Of a DNA stretch of 64,000 bases, positions 18,275-29,233 are shown piece by piece. How positions within the stretch are numbered: position 1 is the stretch's first letter; the number at the start of each line of letters is the position of its first letter. The stretch spans positions 21,978,082-22,042,081 of the forward strand of contig NC_067207.1 of NCBI RefSeq assembly GCF_026262505.1. The letters run 5' to 3'. Below the pieces are notes generated by a model. The model did no database searches. It was not told the DNA's origin and worked only from the letters and a program-made list of their open reading frames with translations. Made by a program: the position numbers and the translations under genes. Source of the DNA: Trichomonas vaginalis G3. Its lineage: Eukaryota; Parabasalia; Trichomonadida; Trichomonadidae.

Positions 18275-19636
18275 ATGTCTGATCAAGACAGTAATCCGAA
18301 CAAATACAGTAAACTGCGAAGTATCTACAAATACTACATTGATTCATACGATGCTTTGTATCAGCTGAAAACGGAAAAAGAAGAAGATTTAAACTCGATT
18401 TACAAAATGATCAAAATGAATTTGATTGATTCAAAGAAGCGTCTTCCCCAAATTATAATAAAAGATATTTTGGATATCATCCCGTATAATAATCGCTGTA
18501 CAAAGTCATATTTATATCTTGCCAAACTCATATCAGATGATTATCAAATCAAAGATGTCAGTAATGTTGAACTTGTTTCAAACTTTTTGTTTTACAAAGA
18601 GTATAGCATTAAATTAGACAAGTCTGCTAATTTCAACAAATTTAAATCAGAAAATCTCGACATTCTTAAAGAAAATACAATTTACAGAGCAATTATGAAT
18701 AATGACTTAGAAGTATTCATTGCATTCACTGAAAGAGAAGCATTTGCTGAAAATCAAAAACTTAAAAGTAGTTTATATCCATATTCTGAAGAAAGATTTA
18801 TATTGCTCGCTCCATGTTCTTATTATGAATTATCATTACTTGAATTATGTTGCTACTATGGAGCAGTTGATTGTTTCAAGTTCTTAAGAACTAAATTTAA
18901 CTCAGAAATAACAAAAAGATGTCTAACATTTTCATTTTTGGGAAGAAATCAAGAGATAATGAGCGAATGTTTGAAACAACAAAAACCAGATCAAGAATGC
19001 ATGAAATATGCAATTATTTCACATAACATTGATTTTGTAACATTCTTAGTGAATGAGCACATCATAAGTATCGACTTATCTGCTTGCGGAAAATATAATA
19101 ATCTTGATTCATTTTTAGTTTTTTATGATCAAACTAATCTTTTAGTCAGCTGCTTGGTTTTTTCACCGATGTTCAATATTCCATCCCTTTGCGAATATTT
19201 CCTTTCATTAGGTGTAAATATCAATAAGAAACTTTCAGATGGAAAAACTGCTCTTCATATTGCAGCATTGCATAATAGTAAAGAAATAGCAGAACTTCTT
19301 ATTTCACATGGTATAAATATCAACGAAAAAGATAAAGATGGAAAAACTGCTCTTCATATTGCAGCAGAATATAATAGTAAAGAAATCGTCGAACTTCTTA
19401 TTTCACATGGTGTAAATATCAATGAAAAAGATAAAAATGGAGAAACTGCTCTTCGTAAAGTAGCATTGAATACTAGTAAAGAAACGATTGAACTTCTTAT
19501 TTCACATGGTGCATATATCAATGAAAAAGATACATATGAAGAAACAGCTCTTCGTTTTGAATTAAAACATAATAGTAAAGAAACAGCCGAGGTTCTTAAG
19601 GCTGTAGTACCACATGATTGCTGTATATGTTTGTAA
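18275..19636 (+). CDS. Ankyrin-repeat protein of the DUF3447-like trichomonad type
   Basis: 453 residues. Residues 1-130 are the helical N-terminal domain common in trichomonad ankyrin proteins (KYYIDSYDALYQLKTEKEED). Residues ~130-300 resemble DUF3447-like divergent ankyrin units (YELSLLELCCYYGAVDCFKF). Residues ~305-440 hold four canonical repeats, DGKTALHIAA-x5-KEIAELLISHG-x-(N/Y)INEKD. The last two repeats are less regular, and the tail ends in CCICL. A terminal CaaX-like box (C-I-C-L) suggests possible prenylation, which is an inference. It is unrelated at DNA level to the other two ankyrin genes here. Confidence 0.85.
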   Translation: MSDQDSNPNKYSKLRSIYKYYIDSYDALYQLKTEKEEDLNSIYKMIKMNLIDSKKRLPQIIIKDILDIIPYNNRCTKSYLYLAKLISDDYQIKDVSNVELVSNFLFYKEYSIKLDKSANFNKFKSENLDILKENTIYRAIMNNDLEVFIAFTEREAFAENQKLKSSLYPYSEERFILLAPCSYYELSLLELCCYYGAVDCFKFLRTKFNSEITKRCLTFSFLGRNQEIMSECLKQQKPDQECMKYAIISHNIDFVTFLVNEHIISIDLSACGKYNNLDSFLVFYDQTNLLVSCLVFSPMFNIPSLCEYFLSLGVNINKKLSDGKTALHIAALHNSKEIAELLISHGININEKDKDGKTALHIAAEYNSKEIVELLISHGVNINEKDKNGETALRKVALNTSKETIELLISHGAYINEKDTYEETALRFELKHNSKETAEVLKAVVPHDCCICL

Positions 19637-19806
19637 TGCTTATACTACGCTGAATCTAAATATACAAATTTTAGTTCCAAATTATATCTTTTTGTCTGAT
19701 TATTAAAATTACTAATTTAGAAATAATCTTTAAAATTTTAAAAAGTTATTAAAAAATAATTAATAAAATACAAACTTTTAAACAAACACGCAATTTGGCA
19801 AACCCA

Positions 19807-20585
19807 AATTTTAGCTAAAAGTGACAGGGAAAAAAACGTTTAGTATTAAAAAAAAGACCGATGAGAGCTTCGTTCGAAATATAGAGGGAACTGAGAATGC
19901 GCAACCATTCTCAGGGAATATTGGATGCTATTCCCGTTCCCTCTGTATGGAAAATTGAGGTTTTCAAAGGGAGTTAAAATAATATCAAATTTATACTAAT
20001 TTACTTCAAAATACAAAAGTATTTGACAGCTAAAATTAGTTACTTTAGCAAGCCTATCAATACCCTTTTACGATTATTGTTACTTTTTCGAAATAAAAGT
20101 AAAAACAAATTTATACTAATTTACTTCAAAATACAAAAGTATTTGACAGCTAAAATTAGTTACTTTAGCAAGCCTATCAATACCCTTTTACGATTATTGC
20201 TACTTTTTCGAAATAAAATAAATTTATTATCAAAAACCTTTTTTTTCTTAGTAAAAATAAACGAAATTTTTTACCTTATGAACTTTTGATGGAAATATGC
20301 AAATTTAAAATAATAAAGAAAGCCGCGAGCGAAGCGATCGGCTTAGTTCGAAGATTTTGATTCAAATCTTTGCTGATCTGTAATTCGCGGAAGCCGCGAG
20401 CGAATCGAGCGGCTTAGGTCTAAGATTTTGATTCAAATCTTTGCTTATATTCCTTAAATTCTTTATGAAACTCGCAACAGTTCCATAAAAAATTTTAAAT
20501 TCTAAACTGTCGAAATTACCGATCGGTAATCACACCCTTCACAGGTGTGTCACTTTTTACAAGCATGTCACTTTTAGCTAAAATT
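19807..20585. mobile_element. 779-bp inverted-repeat element with internal duplications
   Basis: Ends match in inverse over 20 bp (AATTTTAGCTAAAAGTGACA at 19807-19826; inverse at 20566-20585). Inside are a 120-bp tandem duplication (19986-20105 and 20106-~20217, one visible difference) and two ~75-bp repeats with GC-rich hairpins beginning AGCCGCGAGCGAA (20322- and 20391-). No transposase. Probably a non-autonomous DNA transposon lying between the ankyrin and TTL-like genes. Confidence 0.6.
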
Positions 20586-20614
20586 ACCCCTACTCCACGC
20601 AATTTACAAACAAG

Positions 20615-21862
20615 TTAAGCTTCCCCTCCACGGACAACATTAAGGGGTAACTTAATTCCAGGGAGAAAGTCCATTGGCATTGAATCAGCTTTCTTCATAA
20701 CGCGATCGTAAAGAGACATTTGTGGTCCCTCGACCGGATAGACTCTTTGAAAATTAGAATTACTGTAAGCTCTTTCTTTTTCGAGCTGTGCTTCCTGAGA
20801 AATATTCGCAGTCATCGCCCATACTGTCCATTCATCAATGTTCCATCCCCAGCCGCGACTGTCGATTGCTTGTTGAACAAATGAATATGGACATGCGATT
20901 CTTACGGCATCTGATATCATGGAGACCTTCATTCTCCTCTCTGGACCTCTGTAATAGTCAAGAGAAGGTCGGTAGTTGATTTCCAGTACGTGAGGGTTCG
21001 CATTTTCATCTAATAAAATGTCGAACCCGAAAATTTGGAAGCATCGGCCGTAAATCAATCTCGGGCATTGCCACTGTTCACTGTTAACTAAAAATCTATG
21101 AGCTGCAATGATGGAAAGAACAATTACTTCATCAATTTTTTTCCAAAGTTGTTCGATATTGATTCCCATTGCTTCCAAACGAGGGAAAATATCTGAAATA
21201 AGACGACTGACATCAGCAATATGGTCCATTGTTGTGTTACTTTTATTAAGAGTAACATTTGTAATTTGTGAGAAGATTGTGTTTTTTCCTTCAGATTTCT
21301 CTGTGCAAAACCTGGCTAATCCATCACGATAAACGTAGATCTCCAACGGAGAGATCGACGCGACTAAAACATAAATTCTTAAATCGAATTTTGTTTTGTC
21401 TAAAAGTAATGAAGGAATATAACGTTGTGCCACAGCAAGTTCGCCATCTGGAGAATATTGACCACCAGAATTTATAATTTTGATTCCAAGGCCTAGGGAG
21501 CCACTGTCTGGCTTAATAATATACCTGTACTTCTTTTTCTTGAGTGATTTTAAGAAATCGGTGTTTTTAAAAGGTAATATATAAGATTTTGGAAAGAAAG
21601 AGTATTCATTCGGGAAAAATTGTGAGATTTTTTGGATAATACGCGCAAAAGGGACCTTTCTACATAGAACATTAGCGCTCGGTATACGGTTAACTACCTG
21701 CCATGGTTTTAAATTCCTGAAATAATCAAGATCTTTCAAAGAATCATGCCATATGAGCACAGCTTGTTTGTCGGTTTCATCGAGGGTATAGCCGGCATCT
21801 CTAATTGCTTCTTTAATCGATTTAAATTTAACGCGCCCGAACGAAGTCCTGATTTTTCCCAT
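20615..21862 (-). CDS. Tubulin-tyrosine-ligase-like (TTLL) enzyme
   Basis: 415 residues. ATP-grasp ligase of the TTL family, which adds glutamate, glycine or tyrosine to tubulin or other proteins. Signatures: KPDSGSLGLGI (residues ~117-127, ATP-binding loop), VAQRYIPSLLLDKTKFDLRI (~150-170) and CFQIFGFDILLDENANPHVL followed by EINYRPSL (~275-300, Mg-ATP-binding acidic residues). Trichomonads have four or five flagella, so axonemal tubulin is a likely substrate. The start at 21862 (MGKIRTSFGR) is the first ATG; an upstream extension would need TTG. A transposon (21900-26642) sits 37 bp before this ATG and may have displaced the native promoter. Confidence 0.85.
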   Translation of the reverse strand: MGKIRTSFGRVKFKSIKEAIRDAGYTLDETDKQAVLIWHDSLKDLDYFRNLKPWQVVNRIPSANVLCRKVPFARIIQKISQFFPNEYSFFPKSYILPFKNTDFLKSLKKKKYRYIIKPDSGSLGLGIKIINSGGQYSPDGELAVAQRYIPSLLLDKTKFDLRIYVLVASISPLEIYVYRDGLARFCTEKSEGKNTIFSQITNVTLNKSNTTMDHIADVSRLISDIFPRLEAMGINIEQLWKKIDEVIVLSIIAAHRFLVNSEQWQCPRLIYGRCFQIFGFDILLDENANPHVLEINYRPSLDYYRGPERRMKVSMISDAVRIACPYSFVQQAIDSRGWGWNIDEWTVWAMTANISQEAQLEKERAYSNSNFQRVYPVEGPQMSLYDRVMKKADSMPMDFLPGIKLPLNVVRGGEA

Positions 21863-21884
21863 CTTTACGAATGTAACAATCTTT

Positions 21885-21899
21885 TTCAAATTTCAGAAT
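21885..21899. repeat. Left copy of a 15-bp direct repeat flanking the transposon
   Basis: TTCAAATTTCAGAAT here is repeated exactly at 26643-26657, directly outside the transposon's inverted ends. Best read as a target-site duplication. Confidence 0.75.
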
Positions 21900-22469
21900 T
21901 GTTATAGACCGAAAATAGATTTTTTCGGTTTTCTCTTCAAATAATTGAAAGAATGATACTATTATAGGTTTATTATATTATATAGCATATAATCATGCTA
22001 TAGCCGAAAATTATAAGTTTTGAGAAGATTGAATATAACACAAATAAATTTGAATGTAAGTTAAATTGCTTGTTGTTTTTAATAGGCATTTAATGAGAAA
22101 TCCAATATTGCAAAATTCAAATTGAATGATTGAAAGAACAGAAAAAGTCATTCTTTTCAATTTCGAATATGTTTCATTGTATTTATAATTATACGGCAAA
22201 TAAGATATTTAAACTTGATTTTTGAAGGAAAATTCACAAAATTGAATAAATTCAAATAATTTTATTCAAAAATAAACTACTTATTTGAGTTTAATACTAA
22301 TTATCTATTCAAACTACAAAGTTTGTAATTTAAAATATTTTGTGAGATCAGATTGAATTAATTCAAGTTCTTTTCAATTAATATTAATGACCATATTACG
22401 CATTTTCGAACATTCTAAACCAAATATATAAAAATGGGAGACGAATGTTAAATTTGCTAGACATGGGGG

Positions 22470-22925
22470 AGTTGTCTGCAAAGTTTTAGCTCTTATCTCT
22501 AACAAAAAATTAATTTTTAAAAAAATGACCGAATACGTTTCACAGCGAGAAAAAAATAAAAGGCAAGATAGAATTTTCTAGACATAAAGAAGTTGTTTAC
22601 CGAGTTTTAGCTCTTATCTCTAACAAAAAATTAATTTTTAAAAAAAAGACCGAATACGTTTCACAGCGAGAAAAAAATAAAAGGCAAGATAGAATTTTCT
22701 AGACATAAAGAAGTTGTTTACCGAGTTTTAGCTCTTATCTCTAACAAAAAATTAATTTTTAAAAAAAAGACCGAATACGTTTCACAGCGAGAAAAAAATA
22801 AAAGGCAAGATAGAATTTTCTAGACATAAAGAAGTTGTTTACCGAGTTTTAGCTCTTATCTCTAACAAAAAATTAATTTTTAAAAAAAAGACCGAATACG
22901 TTTCACAGCGAGAAAAAAATAAAAC
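22470..22925. repeat. Subterminal tandem array, left (4 units)
   Basis: About 120-bp units, each containing GACCGAATACGTTTCACAGC, GGCAAGATAGAATTTTC and AGCTCTTATCTCTAAC. Units are almost identical. They are in inverse orientation to the right array, so the array is part of the inverted ends. Such subterminal repeats often bind the transposase. Confidence 0.9.
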
Positions 22926-23101
22926 TTTACACTGATTTTAATTTTCATTTCCAGTCACTTTACTTATTTTTTTTTTATTTTTTTCATTTTAATTATAAAT
23001 TTTTTCATAATACGTTTATTTACGTTACCATTTTCTTTATTCTTTTGAATTCCATACTACACACTTATAGAATATTTTGATTGTTAACGTACTTCATTAG
23101 A

Positions 23102-24076
23102 ATGAATCCTTACAAAGGGTATGTCGATCGAATTTACCTAATTGGTATTTCCAATCAGATTGAAAAAGGTAAAATGACATGGGAAGAAGCTTGCACCCAT
23201 GTTCCCATCGCCCCAACCCTTCAATCAAATGATTTCAAATATTTAGATGTTTCAAAATCTTTTTTACAAAATCAATTTAGCTTACAGAATATCCCATTGC
23301 CTAAAGGCAAGAAAGGTCGTAGGGTCAATCCCTACGACCAAATCAAAGCTCTTGCTGTGATACATGACCACTGGGCCTTTCCCTGTGGTCAAACAAAACA
23401 ATGGAAACGTTTGAAATTACAACAAATTGATGTATCTTATAGAGAAGTACGCAGATACTTCAAAGAAAATCATTTCACCAAGACGCGATTAGAGCATGCC
23501 GGGCCAGAAACAGCAGTAAGATATTGGGCGCTTTCACCCAATCTTATCTGGCACGCAGATGTTCATTATTTTAGGGGTGTTCGTGGCCAGTATATTTATG
23601 GCATAATCGACAATTTTAGCCGCAAAGTCCTAGCGTGTATACAAATACCAGATATGCTGGCAGCGACGACAGCGAACGTTGCGGCTTCCGCCTTCATTGA
23701 ATTTGGCGCCCCTTATTGTTTCTGGACCGACAACGGTTCAGAAAATAGGGGCGCCTTTCAAGATCTACTTGATCTTTGGGGCGTCCAATGGCGGCATACA
23801 GACTCTCATTCTCCCTACCAAAATGGGAAGATTGAGAGATTCTGGCCGACATTGGAGCGCTGCCAAAGCATTCAGGCTATTCCTGCCTTTATTTGGGAGT
23901 ACAATAATAACACACCGCATGAAGATCTCCCAATTAATCCATTAACTGGAACAAATTACACGCCAAATCAAATGTATCAGCTGAAACCGAAATACACAAA
24001 TGCAGATACAGAAAGGTTGTGGCAAATATGGGATACAGATACAGGCATGACCGCTGTTGACACATTCACAGCGTAA
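23102..24076 (+). CDS. DDE transposase with integrase catalytic core
   Basis: 324 residues. Residues ~20-130 are basic and helical, fitting DNA-binding HTH domains. Residues ~140-270 are an rve fold: HADVHY gives the first Asp, WTDNGSE the second and NGKIERFW the Glu, with 34 residues between the second Asp and the Glu. The frame is open throughout, so it may be functional. It is clearly richer in G+C than the surrounding DNA, suggesting different ancestry or codon selection. Three GC-rich hairpins lie inside the coding region (23297-23339, 23366-23390, 23705-23755). The start is the first ATG; the frame extends upstream only by non-ATG codons. Confidence 0.85.
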   Translation: MNPYKGYVDRIYLIGISNQIEKGKMTWEEACTHVPIAPTLQSNDFKYLDVSKSFLQNQFSLQNIPLPKGKKGRRVNPYDQIKALAVIHDHWAFPCGQTKQWKRLKLQQIDVSYREVRRYFKENHFTKTRLEHAGPETAVRYWALSPNLIWHADVHYFRGVRGQYIYGIIDNFSRKVLACIQIPDMLAATTANVAASAFIEFGAPYCFWTDNGSENRGAFQDLLDLWGVQWRHTDSHSPYQNGKIERFWPTLERCQSIQAIPAFIWEYNNNTPHEDLPINPLTGTNYTPNQMYQLKPKYTNADTERLWQIWDTDTGMTAVDTFTA

Positions 24077-24494
24077 TAATAAACATAATTTTTTAATTTC
24101 ATTTTTAACAAGTTTTTTTAAATGTATGTAATGAATAATTCATTAGAATATGATAATGCACATTGTAACAGAATAGAACAATCACCAAATTTTTTTTTGA
24201 AATTAAAAAATAAAAGTAAAAAGTATAAAGTAATCTAACCAAAAAAGATATTTAAAAGAATTTTGGAAAAAACAGAATAAGGATAATGATATTATTTTAG
24301 ATACACAATCGATGTACTGAAGAATAATCCGGTAAAATGATGATATAAAATTAGATTATTTTACAAGTAGCTAAAAGAATAAAACTATAATATAAAATAA
24401 ATGAAGTTTAATGAAACAATAAAGGTTAAATAAATAATAAAGATTTTTATTTTATATCAGTATTGAGAAGAAGTAACAGCAGACACTTGGTAGA
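24077..24494. other. 418-bp noncoding tail inside the transposon
   Basis: Very AT-rich sequence between the transposase stop and the right tandem array. Part of it (24360-24490) is repeated in inverse in the second copy at 37480-37591, which confirms that it belongs to the element. No gene seen. Confidence 0.7.
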
Positions 24495-26060
24495 CAACTT
24501 CTTTATGTCTAGAAAATTCTATCTTGCCTTTTATTTTTTTCTCGCTGTGAAACGTATTCGGTCTTTTTTTTAAAAATTAATTTTTTGTTAGAGATAAGAG
24601 CTAAAACTCGGTAAACAACTTCTTTATGTCTAGAAAATTCTATCTTGCCTTTTATTTTTTTCTCGCTGTGAAACGTATTCGGTCTTTTTTTAAAAATTAA
24701 TTTTTTGTTTGAGATAAGAGCTAAAACTCGGTAAACAACTTCTTTATGTCTAGAAAATTCTATCTTGCCTTTTATTTTTTTCTCGCTGTGAAACGTATTC
24801 GGTCTTTTTTTTAAAAATTAATTTTTTGTTAGAGATAAGAGCTAAAACTCGGTAAACAACTTCTTTATGTCTAGAAAATTCTATCTTGCCTTTTATTTTT
24901 TTCTCGCTGTGAAACGTATTCGGTCATTTTTTTTAAAAATTAATTTTTTGTTAGAGATAAGAGCTAAAACTCGGTAAACAACTTCTTTATGTCTAGAAAA
25001 TTCTATCTTGCCTTTTATTTTTTTCTCGCTGTGAAAGTATTCGGTCTTTTTTTTAAAAATTAATTTTTTGTTAGAGATAAGAGCTAAAACTCGGTAAACA
25101 ACTTCTTTATGTCTAGAAATTCTATCTTGCCTTTTATTTTTTTCTCGCTGTGAAACGTATTCGGTCTTTTTTTTAAAAATTAATTTTTTGTTAGAGATAA
25201 GAGCTAAAACTCGGTAAACAACTTCTTTATGTCTAGAAAATTCTATCTTGCCTTTTATTTTTTTCTCGCTGTGAAACGTATTCGGTCTTTTTTTTAAAAA
25301 TTAATTTTTTGTTAGAGATAAGAGCTAAAACTCGGTAAACAACTTCTTTATGTCTAGAAAATTCTATCTTGCCTTTTATTTTTTTCTCGCTGTGAAACGT
25401 ATTCGGTCTTTTTTTTAAAAATTAATTTTTTGTTAGAGATAAGAGCTAAAACTCGGTAAACAACTTCTTTATGTCTAGAAAATTCTATCTTGCCTTTTAT
25501 TTTTTTCTCGCTGTGAAACGTATTCGGTCTTTTTTTTAAAAATTAATTTTTTGTTAGAGATAAGAGCTAAAACTCGGTAAACAACTTCTTTATGTCTAGA
25601 AAATTCTATCTTGCCTTTTATTTTTTTCTCGCTGTGAAACGTATTCGGTCTTTTTTTTAAAAATTAATTTTTTGTTAGAGATAAGAGCTAAAACTCGGTA
25701 AACAACTTCTTTATGTCTAGAAAATTCTATCTTGCCTTTTATTTTTTTCTCGCTGTGAAACGTATTCGGTCTTTTTTTTAAAAATTAATTTTTTGTTAGA
25801 GATAAGAGCTAAAACTCGGTAAACAACTTCTTTATGTCTAGAAAATTCTATCTTGCCTTTTATTTTTTTCTCGCTGTGAAACGTATTCGGTCTTTTTTTT
25901 AAAAATTAATTTTTTGTTAGAGATAAGAGCTAAAACTCGGTAAACAACTTCTTTATGTCTAGAAAATTCTATCTTGCCTTTTATTTTTTTCTCGCTGTGA
26001 AACGTATTCGGTCTTTTTTTTAAAAATTAATTTTTTGTTAGAGATAAGAGCTAAAACTTT
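24495..26060. repeat. Subterminal tandem array, right (13 units)
   Basis: Thirteen ~120-bp units, each with CTCGCTGTGAAACGTATTCG. Most are identical apart from one- or two-base differences in T-runs, so the array expanded recently or is kept uniform by conversion. The left array has only four units. Confidence 0.9.
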
Positions 26061-26642
26061 GCAGACAACTCCCCCATGTCTAGCAAATTTAACATTCGTC
26101 TCCCATTTTTATATATTTGGTTTAGAATGTTCGAAAATGCGTAATATGGTCATTAATATTAATTGAAAAGAACCTTGAATTAATTCAATCTGATCTCACA
26201 AAATATTTTAAATTACAAACTTTGTAGTTTGAATAGATAATTAGTATTAAACTCAAATAAGTAGTTTATTTTTGAATAAAAATTATTTGAATTTATTCAA
26301 TTTTGTGAATTTTCCTTCAAAAATCAAGTTTAAATATCTTATTTGCCATATAATTATAAATACAATGAAACATATTCGAAATTGAAAAGAATGACTTTTT
26401 CTGTTCTTTCAATCATTCAATTTGAATTTTGCAATATTGGATTTCTCATTAAATGCCTATTAAAAACAACAAGCAATTTAACTTACATTCAAATTTATTT
26501 GTGTTATATTCAATCTTCTCAAAACTTATAATTTTCGGCTATAGCATGATTATATGCTATATAATATAATAAACCTATAATAGTATCATTCTTTCAATTA
26601 TTTGAAGAGAAAACCGAAAAAATCTATTTTCGGTCTATAACA

Positions 26643-26657
26643 TTCAAATTTCAGAAT
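26643..26657. repeat. Right copy of the 15-bp direct repeat
   Basis: Exact match to 21885-21899, directly after the transposon end CGGTCTATAACA. It defines the element's boundary. Confidence 0.75.
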
Positions 26658-27639
26658 ACACAAATTTCATGAGTGTAATGATTTTAATGGTAATTTAGTT
26701 TACTACAAAAATTGCTATAAAAAAGGATTCACTCATAATTTGAGAGAATTGATTGAGCCTTGCGGTTATCTGCGGGATTGCAGATTTGATATCATTATAC
26801 TATATTCAAAGCATTAAATTCTTGAACGAAATTAATGAAAATGTTTTCTGAGTTAAATACAATCGCTATGTAGAACCAAGCGATCGTACTAATTTTAGAC
26901 ATTAATAAATTAAGAGTGAAACTTCAACCCATTCAATTTTTGAAATAATGTAAGAAGGTTTATCCAACCTCAAAAACTATCAATTAATGATATACATTGA
27001 TAATTATACCACAATGATTTTTCCTAGATCTGTGAATCCTTCAAGATTTTCTGAATAATTGTTGGATGACAACTTCGATAAAATTGATCTGAATTTTCAC
27101 TATTTTCTTTTCAACCATTTGCACATATTTAGCAGCGATGGAATGCTGCAAATAGACCCAAACAAAACCGATCTTAAAATCATATCTTTGGCGATAATTG
27201 CGTAAAAGAAAAATATATGTTGTTTCAAAAAGAACATTGATCATTGAGTTTAATTAGTTCACAATGTCATTCTCATGCTGCTCAAACATATGGCGTATTA
27301 ACTCATATGAAATTATTCAAGTTGTTGAAAACATTCAGAAAGTTTGTTTAGCAACAAAAAGTATACCCCTTGATATAAGGTTGAATATTCGAAAATCTCC
27401 AAAATTGTCATATTTAGAGTCTTATTTTTAAAATACTCATAAGGCATGTCACTTTACCATGCCACAGTAACCACCCATATGAAGGATCAATAAATCTAAG
27501 ACATATAAAATCAGTCACAAAGATTTTTTAAATTTTTTGAAAAAATTCAAGATTGAAAGCAAGAAACCTATGATAATTTTTAAATCTTGTATGTGCTTTC
27601 CCTTTGTACTTCAGTGTTGCATTTACAGCAATTGATTAT

Positions 27640-28480
27640 TACCAATAGAAAATATTATTGAAAATGGTATCATATGAATCATATTGATTAACACCACTAT
27701 AATGTATGATGTCAGTAGTACGATTAAGGTTATTTTTCATGGTAGTAAGATAATAGCATAAGAAATAACTTCCTTTCAATGAAATGGTAATCAATTCAAT
27801 TATGAGGATTTGTATATAATGTGCTGATATTGACATCTGGAAATTTACCGATTTTCCCTTTAAAATTAGAATAATTTCGGAAAATTATAGAAAATTGTTA
27901 ATTTATTATCTGATGTCGTGAATTTTGGATCACATACAAACGCTGTAATAACAATTTATGAAGAACTAGATGTTTCTTTCCATTATACCCTGAATATTTT
28001 TATTGCCTTCATAAAATATAAAGCGATTAGAGAAGTTTATTTAAGTAAAATTCATTATATATTGTGTTCCAATTGCCAGTGATATACTCTTGAGCTGGAT
28101 TATCGAATTCGATTTTCTTCTATTTTGATGAAACTTTTATTATGGAGATGTAATCAGCATTGACATAGATTTTTTATACTTTGCTGAATTTAATTTGTAA
28201 AGTTATGTCTTCTTATTTCGTGAAATTTCTAATTTAGACTTATTGTTTAATTACGATGCATCAATGGATGTGTTGAAAGAATTTTAACATGGGCAGTATA
28301 ATATGGCAAAGACTGATTATCATAGCTCAAACTAAAGTACTCACAAAATCTAGATTGAGAGGCGGTCAATGACTTTTGAGGGGAAATTAACGCATGGAAT
28401 TTAATATTATTTAGGTTGATATTCTTGCTTATTATTTCAGAAAAAAATCTTAAAAATTTCAATATGAAAATTGAAAGCAA
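27640..28480 (-). pseudogene. Decayed relative of the 30-32 kb membrane-protein genes
   Basis: DNA-level similarity to 29950-30798 is visible in the same order and strand: GTGAATTTTGGATCA near 27915, ATATACTCTTGAGCTGGA near 28082 followed by GATTTTCTTCTATTTT, and a GATGCATC block near 28255. It has many stops and no long frame, so it is an old paralogue. Confidence 0.5.
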
Positions 28481-29233
28481 TTCAAAAAAATTGCTAACAT
28501 GTAAATTTTAATATCCTATGCATAATTTCATATTTTGAAGATTTTTTATTTTTGTTTAAAACTTAAAATTTTGCGAATTTAATATAATTTATAAAATATA
28601 ATACGTATATATATTTAAAATACACTAAATTTAATTGTTAATTGACGTTTTTGGGAATGAATTTTATCAAAACATGCCTGAATCCGAAAATTTGAAAGAA
28701 CGAATTACACAATCATATATGTAGAATTCAAAATACAAACTTAAAGATTGTATACGTTTAAAATTATTCAGATTGTGTTTGATTTCCACTCATTCTGTTT
28801 CTTTTGAACTCTAACACTAACATTTCATGATGATTACATGATCTATTTATACATGGTTGAATTGTTCCAGATTCTACCAGAAAATCAATCCAAATTTCTC
28901 AATGCATTCATGTTGATTGGACAAAATTTAAAATTTATCAGCCTGTTTCCAGAGAAACTCATATATTCCCTAATGAAATGTAATTTTTGCTACATTTATT
29001 TCAATCAAATTTCAAAAAATTGACTGCAGAGCTTGAAAAGGTGATGAATCATGTTGTTATTAGATGTACATATTAGATTTACTATTTCCAAAAAATGCTC
29101 AAATTTGAATAGTTTTTAGAAAATTTGGAATTACACTCCTTACATTATATATAATTAAATGTTTAAATTTTATTTATTTTTCCCTTTTAATTTTATAACG
29201 TGCTCTATCAAAACTAACCTCTCAATTGAAGGC

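Larger units (their letters stand above)
21900..26642. mobile_element. 4.74-kb DNA transposon with integrase-type transposase
   Basis: Inverted ends start TGTTATAGACCG and stay nearly identical for about 0.6 kb (21900-~22500 against ~26043-26642). Each end continues into ~120-bp tandem repeats: 4 units on the left, 13 on the right. The centre holds one gene (23102-24076). The element appears complete: both ends, transposase and a flanking 15-bp direct repeat are present. A second copy of the family starts at 36655. The family was not recognised by name; the transposase is of the rve (integrase core) class, as in IS481/IS3 and Ginger-like elements, and no capsid or reverse transcriptase is present. 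A 62-residue open frame in each inverted end is probably chance. Confidence 0.85.

Noticed and set aside
22011-22199. 62-residue open frame, present in inverse at 26343-26531
   Set aside because: It is duplicated only because it lies in the transposon's inverted ends. Its composition is that of random AT-rich DNA, and the two copies carry no sign of coding selection.
24495-26060. The tandem array as a possible CRISPR array
   Set aside because: Units are contiguous and uniform with no variable spacers, in a eukaryotic transposon.
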